Positions 51,658-59,783 of a stretch of 64,000 bases of DNA are shown here, in pieces (within the stretch, counting starts at the first letter, position 1; every line of letters begins with the position of its first letter). The DNA lies in assembly GCF_040811775.1 (NCBI RefSeq), contig NZ_JBFNXW010000001.1, forward strand, positions 1,984,001 to 2,048,000. The letters are read 5' to 3'. The position numbers and the translations under genes were made by a program. Source of the DNA: Balneola sp. MJW-20. GTDB taxonomy: Bacteria; Bacteroidota; Rhodothermia; Balneolales; Balneolaceae. The notes below the pieces were generated by a model. That model made no database searches and had not been told where the DNA came from. It was given only the letters and a program-made list of their open reading frames with translations.

Positions 51658-53427
51658 ATGTCCTTAAGACCTCGATACATAGCTTCAGCCCTGCTATTTT
51701 GCACATTGTCATTAGCCGGAACAAAGGAGTTAGCTGCCCAGCGCCATTCAATTTTCGACCTCCAGAGTCAATTTGAAAGGGGTGAGTTAACTGCCAGGCA
51801 ATCGATGGATGCCCAATGGGATCTGATCAATGATCCCGATACTCACGAGATCATAAAATGTGCCACTCCCGTTTTTATGTTCGCAGAACAGCATAAAAAT
51901 GAACTCAATTCATCCTATCAGTCCGCTTCATCTTCTTTCTCCTCTGCCGAACAGGTATATTTTTCTCCCTCCGGCCGGTTCAGGATCACTTATCAGGATT
52001 CTGGCCCCGATAGTGTTCCGCTCGGTGATTCTAATAATAATAGTATTCCGGATTATGTAGAAGAGGTTGGTATAGCAGCAGATTACTCTTATTCGCTTCA
52101 TATTGATGATATTGGTTTTGTGGACCCCATTTCAGCTATCGGATTTTATAATATTGAGATACGCAACCAAAGTGGCGGTATATACGGATTTACATCAACC
52201 AGGAATGATCCTGGTGCCGGAACCTTCATATCCATTGATAATGATTACATAGGATATAACCCCAACTCATCTGATGATCAGCAACTTGGCGCAATGCGGG
52301 TCACTGTTGCGCATGAATTCAAACATGCTGTTCAGTATGCCACTAACCAGTGGAGAAACCCCTCCGGAAATATTTTCTGGTCCGAAATGGACGCCACTCT
52401 TATGGAAGAGATCGTTTATGATGAGGTCAATGATTACTATAATTACATTAAAGAGGACTTTTTTAGTGATGAACCGAATCCCTACTCAGTCTTTGCCTCT
52501 CCGGCCTCGCCTACCCCAGGTAGTTATAATCACATAACCTGGATGTTGTATTTTGCTGAACGGTTTAGCATGGATTTATTCCGCGATGCATGGGCACAGA
52601 TCGAGCAGGAGAATACGCTGAGTATCGTAACTGCACTTGAAAATTCTCTGCTATCTCTTGAAAACTTCAGCTTTGAGGAGGCCTTTGCGGAGAACCACCT
52701 ATGGCATTATTTCTCTAATTACCGCGGAGAGGGCTTCAATGATTATGGTTTTGATGAAAAGGACCTGTATCCTGTGGCACAGGTTCAGGCGACACTTACC
52801 CAGGTTTCAAATGAGCCACTCAACCTCTCCAATATTTCTCCGCTTGCTGCACGTTATCTTGAGATCGTGCCGGCCCCAGCAGACGAAGGCCTTATTGATC
52901 TGGGAATCGATTTTAACAGAAACCAGATCGGACTGGGAGTTATTCTCTATCTCAAGAGTGGGCAGATCATAACCGACCTTCTTAGTGGATCTGATAAAGT
53001 GCAGCTTTATTATGGTACCGAATATAGCTGGCAGGATGTGGATAAAGTGGGACTGGTGCTTACCAATCATGATCAGGTAATATCGACCGGAACCGTGACC
53101 TTAACGCTGGGAAAGAATGGGAATCGATTCAGGGTGCTTGATCCGGATGCGATTGGAATCCCTGAAGACTTTGTGATCAATCAGAACTTCCCTAATCCCT
53201 TTAATCCTAGTACGATCATTGAATTCGAATTACCAGAAGCTTCTTTTGTTAAGCTGGATATCTATGCAATTAACGGACAATGGGTCCAAACACTCGCGAA
53301 CGAAGACCTTGGTGCAGGTATTCATCAAAGAATATTTGATGCGACCGGACTGGCAAGCGGAACTTACCTTTACAGGCTGCGGATTGGATCAGATATTTAC
53401 ATTAAGAAAATGACCTACATCAAATAA
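51658..53427 (+). CDS. T9SS-exported putative metalloprotease (MXAN_6640-like) with type A sorting domain
   Basis: A 589-residue secreted protein. A signal peptide (1 to about 27, 'LAAQR') is followed by a region with 'SNNNSIPDYVEEV', and a zinc-site-like HEFKH (HExxH) near residue 218 with 'WSEMDATLMEEI' after it, which may hold the third ligand. A beta-sandwich follows. The last 85 residues begin 'NFPNPFNPSTIIEFELPE' and end 'YIKKMTYIK', a type A T9SS sorting domain that is cleaved on export and anchors or releases the cargo. Peptidase activity is inferred from the motif only. It is convergent with fahA (6 bp gap). Confidence 0.88.
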   Translation: MSLRPRYIASALLFCTLSLAGTKELAAQRHSIFDLQSQFERGELTARQSMDAQWDLINDPDTHEIIKCATPVFMFAEQHKNELNSSYQSASSSFSSAEQVYFSPSGRFRITYQDSGPDSVPLGDSNNNSIPDYVEEVGIAADYSYSLHIDDIGFVDPISAIGFYNIEIRNQSGGIYGFTSTRNDPGAGTFISIDNDYIGYNPNSSDDQQLGAMRVTVAHEFKHAVQYATNQWRNPSGNIFWSEMDATLMEEIVYDEVNDYYNYIKEDFFSDEPNPYSVFASPASPTPGSYNHITWMLYFAERFSMDLFRDAWAQIEQENTLSIVTALENSLLSLENFSFEEAFAENHLWHYFSNYRGEGFNDYGFDEKDLYPVAQVQATLTQVSNEPLNLSNISPLAARYLEIVPAPADEGLIDLGIDFNRNQIGLGVILYLKSGQIITDLLSGSDKVQLYYGTEYSWQDVDKVGLVLTNHDQVISTGTVTLTLGKNGNRFRVLDPDAIGIPEDFVINQNFPNPFNPSTIIEFELPEASFVKLDIYAINGQWVQTLANEDLGAGIHQRIFDATGLASGTYLYRLRIGSDIYIKKMTYIK

Positions 53428-53433
53428 ATCGGC

Positions 53434-54690
53434 TCAGTGCGACGGTAATATCTTGGTATTCACCTCACCGAAACCTACTCGGTAGCCTTCGCCCTGTGCA
53501 TAACCTCTCATGATCACACGGTCACCATCCTGAAGAAATGTGCGTTCTTCCCCATTTCCCAGAGAAACAGGCTTTGTGCCTTTCCAGGCCAACTCAAGCA
53601 TACTTCCATATGAATCTTCAGTAGGACCACTGATTGTTCCTGAAGCATAAAGGTCTCCCGGGCGAACATTACAACCAGTCACAGTCTGATGCGCAAGTTG
53701 CTGACTCATCGTCCAGTATAAATTCTGATAGTTTGAACGGCAGACAATCCGGGGTTCAGTCATTTTATCACTTTGAATAGCTACTTCCAGGTCGATGTCA
53801 AAAGTGCTTCTTTCAGACTGCTGAAGATACTCCAATGGTTCCGGGTCTTGCTTTTTACACTCCCTTCTGAATGGCTCCAGTGCTTCCAGACTGACTATCC
53901 ATGGAGAAATACTGGTCGCAAAATTCTTAGCCAGGAAGGGACCAAGAGGCTGATATTCCCATTTTTGAATATCTCTGGCACTCCAGTCATTGACCAGCAC
54001 CAGGCCAAAGATATGTTCTTCCGCATCGTTTACATCAATTCTGCTGCCCAATTCATTGCCTACACCAGTAACGAATCCCATTTCAAGCTCAAAATCCAGC
54101 AACTTGCAGGAATCATATACCGGAGTATCAGAACCCTGCGGTAAAATTTGTCCCTTTGGTCGCCGGACGTCCTTGCCACTTAATATGATGGAACTGGCCC
54201 TACCGTGATAACCCACTGGTAAATGCTTCCAGTTCGGCATTAATGCATTTTCCGGCCCTCTGAACATGGTTCCCACATTAAATGCATGCTGTTCCGAAGA
54301 ATAAAAATCAGTGTAATCTCCTATTTCCATAGGGAGAACCATTTCTACACCATTCATTGGGATTAAAACCCGGTCTCTTAATAATTCATCCTGTTGCAGG
54401 ATCTCATTATCTGCAGAAAAAAGATCCTGAAGGGTTGCTCTTGCCTCCTTCCATGCTTCTTTTCCTAAACTCATAAAGTAATTCAGGCTGGAATCCTGAA
54501 AAGCAAATTGTCCCTCTAGTTTCGGACCGTCAAAAAGCCCTGCTTCATCTAATACAAAAAGATCTATTAAATAATCTCCTATTGCTGAACACAAATGTAT
54601 TTCACCATTATGTGTCTGAAATGCACTGTAGGGCAGGTTTTGAATGGGGAAATGAGAGTCTTCCTTTATTTCTATAAATGAGTTCTGCAT
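53434..54690 (-). CDS. fahA: fumarylacetoacetase
   Basis: Hydrolyses 4-fumarylacetoacetate to fumarate and acetoacetate, the last step of tyrosine/phenylalanine breakdown. The 418-residue length matches the two-domain FAH of animals and bacteria. Metal and active-site segments are 'DYTDFYSSEQHAFNVG', 'LDFELEMGFVTGVG' and 'VNDWSARDIQKWEYQPLGPF'. Other genes of the pathway (homogentisate dioxygenase, HPD) are not in the window. It lies 3 bp downstream of an unknown gene of the same unit. Confidence 0.96.
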   Translation of the reverse strand: MQNSFIEIKEDSHFPIQNLPYSAFQTHNGEIHLCSAIGDYLIDLFVLDEAGLFDGPKLEGQFAFQDSSLNYFMSLGKEAWKEARATLQDLFSADNEILQQDELLRDRVLIPMNGVEMVLPMEIGDYTDFYSSEQHAFNVGTMFRGPENALMPNWKHLPVGYHGRASSIILSGKDVRRPKGQILPQGSDTPVYDSCKLLDFELEMGFVTGVGNELGSRIDVNDAEEHIFGLVLVNDWSARDIQKWEYQPLGPFLAKNFATSISPWIVSLEALEPFRRECKKQDPEPLEYLQQSERSTFDIDLEVAIQSDKMTEPRIVCRSNYQNLYWTMSQQLAHQTVTGCNVRPGDLYASGTISGPTEDSYGSMLELAWKGTKPVSLGNGEERTFLQDGDRVIMRGYAQGEGYRVGFGEVNTKILPSH

Positions 54691-54693
54691 ATC

Positions 54694-55683
54694 TTAGATT
54701 AGTTTAAGGTGTCTCAGTTCTTCCACTGGTTCTGTAAAGCTGCAGCTTCCGAAGGAAATCAGAGATAACATTCTTAATAATTTAACTTCCAGGATTGGTG
54801 CTTCGAATTCCTTCCAGCTAAAGCTATCCTTACTGAACTTAAAATGATCCGGGTTCTTATCCGAGAGTATTTCTGTAGCCTCTTCAACGGTTATATCCTG
54901 AGTATAGGCCAGTATTCCCGTACAAAACACATTTAAAAATCCATGTACATCAATGTTTAATTGATCATCATAATGCCTGTACGGATGGTGCAGTCCTGCG
55001 GTGAATTTAACAGGTACATTTGCATCGCGGGCTATTAGCATTAGTTTAGCAAGATAATCAGCAGGAGGAACATGCGAAGCTTCCTGACCGCCGCAACGGA
55101 TCTTCAATCCCGAAAACAGGTAGTTCTTCAGTTTCCGCTTCTGTGCAGACATATTGTGCATTGCAATAGCTTTAATGACCCTTATAGCAACCCTGATGTC
55201 AAAGTTGTGATCAGGAATCTCGAAGAATATGCGATTTGGCAGGTTTGGGTCCCCGGTCATCGGAGCTACCGCTCTTTCAATGATCTTTAATATATCTTTT
55301 GGATCATCCACATGCTTTATTTGCATAGGAAGCTTTACTTCCAGCATATGCGTCCTGGTTCGGGGTTTGAGAGCTTTTCGTGTAGCAGAAATCTGATTAA
55401 TTACTTTATCGATCTGCTGCCCAAAGGCATTAATGGTTCCGATCTGCGGTACTGTAATCGTTAGATCGATAATATCATTAACACTGATACGCTCTTTTCC
55501 CACTTCTACAAGTTCGTTAAGGTGATTTACTCCGACTACAAACCGGGAGAGCATCCAGTTATGGGAACTAAGCTTATAATCAAGGTAGTTATCGAGAGCC
55601 TCCGGCATAGGAAGTGCTGCAGGCGGAAAAAGACCTGCATAATCGATGATCTCGCTTAATAATCGTTTAAATATTCGCTCCAT
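54694..55683 (-). CDS. unknown protein cotranscribed with fumarylacetoacetase
   Basis: A 329-residue soluble protein that I cannot assign. Its pattern suggests an alpha/beta, possibly TIM-barrel, enzyme: strand-like 'IFFEIPDHNFDIRVAIRVI', then 'SGLKIRCGGQEASHVP' with a possible phosphate or metal contact, 'VPVKFTAGLHHPYRHY' with paired histidines, and 'LDVHGFLNVF'-like segments (His in 'DVHG'). It ends 3 bp before fahA, with which it is clearly coexpressed, so a role in aromatic amino-acid breakdown or repair of a related acid is plausible. This is inference from position. Confidence 0.75.
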   Translation of the reverse strand: MERIFKRLLSEIIDYAGLFPPAALPMPEALDNYLDYKLSSHNWMLSRFVVGVNHLNELVEVGKERISVNDIIDLTITVPQIGTINAFGQQIDKVINQISATRKALKPRTRTHMLEVKLPMQIKHVDDPKDILKIIERAVAPMTGDPNLPNRIFFEIPDHNFDIRVAIRVIKAIAMHNMSAQKRKLKNYLFSGLKIRCGGQEASHVPPADYLAKLMLIARDANVPVKFTAGLHHPYRHYDDQLNIDVHGFLNVFCTGILAYTQDITVEEATEILSDKNPDHFKFSKDSFSWKEFEAPILEVKLLRMLSLISFGSCSFTEPVEELRHLKLI

Positions 55684-55816
55684 AGTGATCTATAATCAGA
55701 ATATTCCGATTCAACCGGAATTACAATTTATTAGAAGTTTTTAAGACGGATTAATAATAAGAACCGAATTTGTGAGCTTTTCACTCTATTTATGCCCAAA
55801 ATTAAGATTATTGTAA

Positions 55817-55833
55817 TTATTAACTATTAATAA
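55817..55833. promoter_or_regulatory. short inverted repeat in the HU promoter region
   Basis: TTATTAA and TTAATAA form a perfect 7-bp inverted repeat with a 3-base spacer, about 69 bp upstream of the HU start, in an AT-rich 218-bp leader. It may be an operator or part of the promoter; AT-rich chance repeats are common, so this is a weak call. Confidence 0.25.
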
Positions 55834-55901
55834 AGGCTTTTAAATTAGCGCCATAATTCTTTATTTGTAAAATACGTGGGTATAACATAAAGGGGTACAA
55901 T

Positions 55902-56192
55902 ATGACAAAAGCGGAAACTATTAGAAAGCTTTCCGATGAATTGGGGTTAAGCATTAAAGAGACCGAAAGTCTCTATGATACATTTGTAGGTGGGATGACG
56001 ACTCTATTAAAGAATGAAGTAGGTCTTACCATTCCCGGACTGGGTACATTTACATCCGATATTCGGGATGAACATGAATCATACAGCCCTCATCACAAAC
56101 AAAAAGTAAAGATACCGGCTAAGCGGGTGGTTCACTTCAACCAGAGTGTAGCTATTAAAAAAGCACTTAACGGGGAAGAAGATGAGCTCTAA
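55902..56192 (+). CDS. divergent HU-family DNA-binding protein
   Basis: A 96-residue histone-like protein: N-terminal helices ('AETIRKLSDELGLSIKETESLYD'-type pattern, residues 3-40), then 'IPGLGTFTSDIR', where HU has 'GFGTF', and an arm with a proline at its tip ('ESYSPHHKQ'). It ends 'IPAKRVVHFNQSVAIKKAL'. It therefore keeps the DNA-bending fold but departs from housekeeping HU. The ribosome site AAAGGGG lies 6 bases before ATG. It overlaps the next gene, which also carries a HU domain, by 11 bp. The two products may form a heterodimer. Confidence 0.9.
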   Translation: MTKAETIRKLSDELGLSIKETESLYDTFVGGMTTLLKNEVGLTIPGLGTFTSDIRDEHESYSPHHKQKVKIPAKRVVHFNQSVAIKKALNGEEDEL

Positions 56193-57504
56193 GATCACAT
56201 ACAATGACTTTGTTGACGCTCTGAGCCGCCAAACGGGACAAACAAAGAATAAATCAGACCAGTTTATTAAAGAACTCATTACCCTGGTTTCTGACGAACT
56301 TATTGAAACCGGCCGCAGCGGAATCACCAATCTTGGTTCATTTAAAGTAGTGGAAATGTCTGAGCGGGAAGGAGTTAATCCACAGACCGGTGAGACCATG
56401 ATCATTCCCGCCGGTAAACGACTCTCTTTCTCCGCATTCAAAGCTTTAAAAGAGCGGTTGAATCAGGATATGGGTGACCAGGAGATTATAGTTCCTGACA
56501 ACAGTGAAGCTTCAGCTGTAGTCGCTAAAGCCGATACCGAAGCTGATGAACCGGCTCCGGATGATATAAGCGATCGGGAGCAAAGTACAGATACTGAGCA
56601 GCCTGAACCTGTTACAGAGACGAAATACGAAGAAGTATCGGCGGAAGAATCTGAAAAACCGGAGCATAAAGAGTCTGGAAGCCCGAAAGAAGATACTCCA
56701 ATAGCTATCAGTACGTCATCGGACCCTCAGGATATCTTTGAAAAACAGCTGCTTGAATCATCGAAAGATCTGCCAAAAGCTGCTAAAGCAAAGGTATCAG
56801 AAGAAAAAAAGTCTTCAAAAGATCTGAAAAGACCTAAAAAACGTCAGAATCGAGAGCGGAGCAATGCATACCTCTATGCCGCAGTGGTATTTGTCATCTG
56901 TTTTGTTGGTTTTGGGATCTGGTATTTCTCCAACTCAGGGCAAACCGCTAATCAGCCCGGTATTGAGCCGAGAACTTTTGTAATCGATTCAACAAGTGAG
57001 CTGAGAGATCAGCCCGGTCCAGTATCAGATGAACAGCCTGCGGAGCAGCCAGAGGAACAAATTGCTGATGCAACGCAGCCGGAGGAGGAGATATCAGAAG
57101 AAAATCCTGCCAATGATGTTACTGATGATATCATGGATGAAACCATTAATAACGAATCCGATAACTTCATTCCGGCAACATTTATAGTTGAGCGTAATGA
57201 CTGGCTTTATGTGATCGCAAGGGAAGTGTACGGATCTTCAAGATTCTGGCCTTTGATTTTCGAGGCGAACCCGGCTTATATGTCTGACCCGGATCTGGTT
57301 TATGAAAGTACTGAATTACAAATACCGGCGTTAGATGGGCAAAAAGGGGCTCCATCTCTGAAAGACTATGAAAGCCTTGCTGAAGCATCACTGCTTGTAG
57401 CAGATCGTTATGATGACTACAATCAGCCAGAGAAAGCACAGGAATACCGTGAGTATGCCGGTTATTATCAAATGATCGCTAACGGGGAGCGTCCGGCTTT
57501 TTAA
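56182..57504 (+). CDS. HU domain - transmembrane - LysM fusion (predicted DNA-to-wall tether)
   Basis: A 440-residue protein in four parts. A HU/IHF-like DNA-binding domain (about 1-95) has an arm tip 'GVNPQTGE' that keeps the intercalating proline. A long acidic, Ser/Pro/Glu-rich linker (about 96-205) ends in a basic block (206-226). One membrane helix follows (about 229-249, 'YLYAAVVFVICFVGFGIWYF'). After a second acidic linker there is a LysM-like domain (about 333-383, 'FIVERNDWLYVIAREVYG'). The basic side before the helix predicts HU inside and LysM in the periplasm. It overlaps a HU gene at its start and hemW at its end. Confidence 0.9.
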   Translation: MSSKITYNDFVDALSRQTGQTKNKSDQFIKELITLVSDELIETGRSGITNLGSFKVVEMSEREGVNPQTGETMIIPAGKRLSFSAFKALKERLNQDMGDQEIIVPDNSEASAVVAKADTEADEPAPDDISDREQSTDTEQPEPVTETKYEEVSAEESEKPEHKESGSPKEDTPIAISTSSDPQDIFEKQLLESSKDLPKAAKAKVSEEKKSSKDLKRPKKRQNRERSNAYLYAAVVFVICFVGFGIWYFSNSGQTANQPGIEPRTFVIDSTSELRDQPGPVSDEQPAEQPEEQIADATQPEEEISEENPANDVTDDIMDETINNESDNFIPATFIVERNDWLYVIAREVYGSSRFWPLIFEANPAYMSDPDLVYESTELQIPALDGQKGAPSLKDYESLAEASLLVADRYDDYNQPEKAQEYREYAGYYQMIANGERPAF

Positions 57505-58636
57505 GAGAAATAAGGTCCAGAATGATGGCATCTGCCACCTTCAGGCCTTCCCGGGTCAATCTCAGCAATCCCTCATCGTAGGTTAGTTTTCCTGACCTGC
57601 TTTGATGATAAATGTAGTTCAACTGATGCTGATCAACCTGGTATTCGTATTTCTTTTCCAGTTCATCTGTACTAATACCATTGCTCGTTCTGAGTCCCAG
57701 CATAAGCCGTTCCTCTGCAAGCTCATACAGCCTCAGGTTTTCAGCTTCAGCGTGCTCAAAGTTGCCGGACAGGTATTTCCTTAGGTCCGGCCTGTTGAGC
57801 CATCTGATCGCTGTTTTTTGGTCTTCATTCCACCAGAATGAATGAGCACCCGGACCCAGTCCCAAATAGTTCTCATGATTCCAGTATCTTGTATTGTGAA
57901 CCGCTTCCTTACCCGGTTTTGCAAAATTGCTGACTTCATAATGATTCATACCCGATTCCGTCAAAGTCTCGGAAACAAGATCAAAATGCTCCGCGGTCTT
58001 TTCATCAGACAGTGGCTTTAGTTTTCCGTTTTCATACATTTTCCCTAAACGGGTTCTTGGTTCTACTGTCAGCGAATAAGCAGAAATATGAGGCGGATCG
58101 AAGGCTAAAAAAGATTTAAGGTCGGTATTGAGGCTATTCAGGCTTTGCCCCGGGTTCCCGTAGATCAGGTCTACCGTATATATATCAAATCCGGAAGCTC
58201 CCAGTAATTCCATTGCTCTGACGGCCTGGTCCGCTGTATGGCTGCGGTTCATGAACTTCAGAAGGTCTTCATCAAAACTCTGAACTCCCATACTGCAACG
58301 GTTCACTCCCAGCGACATAAGTCCTCTGAGGTACTCCGGTTCAACGTCATCCGGATTCATTTCAAGGGTAAATTCTTCCAGGTCCAGATTAAATACCCGC
58401 TGTACCGCCCGGTAGATCTTTTTCAACTGAGAAATACTGAGAAGCGATGGAGTACCGCCGCCTATATAAACGGTCTTAATGGTCTCCGCTGAATAGAACG
58501 TATCAGCATAATGATTGATCTGGGTGATCAGGGCTTCTACATAATGGTTCCGTTCCTGATCTCGGGTCACAAAATAAAAGTCACAGTAGGAACAGGCCTG
58601 TTTGCAGAAAGGTACATGGATGTAGATACCGGCCAT
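57479..58636 (-). CDS. hemW: radical SAM protein HemW (coproporphyrinogen oxidase-like)
   Basis: A 385-residue radical SAM protein: the cluster motif reads CKQACSYC in 'HVPFCKQACSYCDFYF', with 'IGGGTPSLLS' and 'LEMNPDDVEPEYL' after it. HemW is thought to be a heme chaperone rather than an oxidase, and the start lacks the extra residues and cysteine typical of true HemN. A hemF gene in the window already covers the oxidase step. It is convergent with the HU-LysM gene (26-bp overlap). Confidence 0.93.
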   Translation of the reverse strand: MAGIYIHVPFCKQACSYCDFYFVTRDQERNHYVEALITQINHYADTFYSAETIKTVYIGGGTPSLLSISQLKKIYRAVQRVFNLDLEEFTLEMNPDDVEPEYLRGLMSLGVNRCSMGVQSFDEDLLKFMNRSHTADQAVRAMELLGASGFDIYTVDLIYGNPGQSLNSLNTDLKSFLAFDPPHISAYSLTVEPRTRLGKMYENGKLKPLSDEKTAEHFDLVSETLTESGMNHYEVSNFAKPGKEAVHNTRYWNHENYLGLGPGAHSFWWNEDQKTAIRWLNRPDLRKYLSGNFEHAEAENLRLYELAEERLMLGLRTSNGISTDELEKKYEYQVDQHQLNYIYHQSRSGKLTYDEGLLRLTREGLKVADAIILDLISLKKPDAPR

Positions 58637-58665
58637 ATTGTAACACCTCTGTGAGGATATGCGGA

Positions 58666-59220
58666 TCAGTGAGGTTTATTCGCATCATAGAAAGGATTTT
58701 CGTCATATTTATCAATCTGACGATAAGCCCTGGAATATTTCACATAGTTTTCAGAATATTTTGGAATAGACGCTAGTTCATCATCTGTAAGTTTACGGGT
58801 TGCTTTTGCCGGAGAACCCATATACATATAACCACTTTCCAGCGTTTTTCCCGGTGCTACCAGCGATCCTGCAGCGATGATCACATCTGATTCGACTACA
58901 GCCTCATCCAGTATGGTAACATTCATGCCAACAAGCACACGGTCGTTCACGGTACAACCATGGATAATAGCACCATGGCCAACCGTTACTTCATTACCTA
59001 TAATAGTAGGACCTGTTTGATTCATCACATGAATACAAACATTATCCTGAATATTACTTCGGTCACCGATCTTAATAAAGTTAACATCTCCCCTGATAGT
59101 AACATTAAACCACACACTGCTATCATCACCTATAGTAACGTCCCCAATAATATCGGCGCTGGGAGCCACAAAAACGCTTTCGTTAAATTGTGGTGATCTG
59201 CCTAAAAACTCGTATATCAT
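58666..59220 (-). CDS. gamma-carbonic-anhydrase family protein
   Basis: A 184-residue left-handed beta-helix protein built from hexapeptide repeats ('VFVAPSADIIGDVTIGDDSSVW'-type turns) with three probable zinc histidines: one in 'NVCIHVMNQ' and two in 'GHGAIIHGC'. Members range from true carbonic anhydrases to acyltransferase-like proteins of unclear substrate. The pattern matches the widespread YrdA/PaaY-like group. It lies 29 bp downstream of hemW's start and 8 bp after the DsbA-like gene. Confidence 0.93.
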   Translation of the reverse strand: MIYEFLGRSPQFNESVFVAPSADIIGDVTIGDDSSVWFNVTIRGDVNFIKIGDRSNIQDNVCIHVMNQTGPTIIGNEVTVGHGAIIHGCTVNDRVLVGMNVTILDEAVVESDVIIAAGSLVAPGKTLESGYMYMGSPAKATRKLTDDELASIPKYSENYVKYSRAYRQIDKYDENPFYDANKPH

Positions 59221-59228
59221 GGTCTGAA

Positions 59229-59783
59229 TTAGTTCATGTATTTCATTACCAGCTGACGAAACTCAGCATAATTATTCGGGAGTGGATTTACAGGGTCTCC
59301 GTTAATGAAAAAGGTTGGAGTGCTTCTAACTCCCTTCATTACACCTTCACGACGTCCCTGCATAACTATTCGCTGGATTTCCTGTGAATTAAGGTCTTCT
59401 TCAAACTTATCCATATCCAGGTTCAGGTCCTCGGCATATCCCATAAAAATGGATTGGGCATTCCCCTGAGACCAGACTGGCTGACCTGCAAATATTTTGC
59501 TGTGCATCTCCTCGTACTTTCCCTGCACCTTTGCAGCTTCTGCAGCTCTGGATGCCAGTGCAGCATACTGATGAATATTCAAAGGAAAGTGTTTACTTAT
59601 TATCTCTACTCTTTCACCAAATTCTTCTTCCAGTCTTTTCTCAATTGGAAAGAAATAGGCGCATGCCGGGCACTGATAGTCACTGAATTTAACGATCGTT
59701 ACTGTTTTGTTTTCCGTCTGACCATAGCTGCTGGTAATTCCAAATAGCGCTATGATCGCTACCAATAATATTCCCTTTTTCAT
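59229..59783 (-). CDS. DsbA-family thioredoxin-domain protein
   Basis: A 184-residue exported protein: signal peptide (1-21, 'SSYGQ'), then a DsbA/DsbG fold with active-site CPAC in 'SDYQCPACAYFF' and cis-proline 'RSTPTFFING'. It probably introduces or reshuffles disulfides in periplasmic proteins. The stop and start overlap the cysteine desulfurase gene by 4 bp, an odd partnership with no known functional link. Confidence 0.92.
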   Translation of the reverse strand: MKKGILLVAIIALFGITSSYGQTENKTVTIVKFSDYQCPACAYFFPIEKRLEEEFGERVEIISKHFPLNIHQYAALASRAAEAAKVQGKYEEMHSKIFAGQPVWSQGNAQSIFMGYAEDLNLDMDKFEEDLNSQEIQRIVMQGRREGVMKGVRSTPTFFINGDPVNPLPNNYAEFRQLVMKYMN

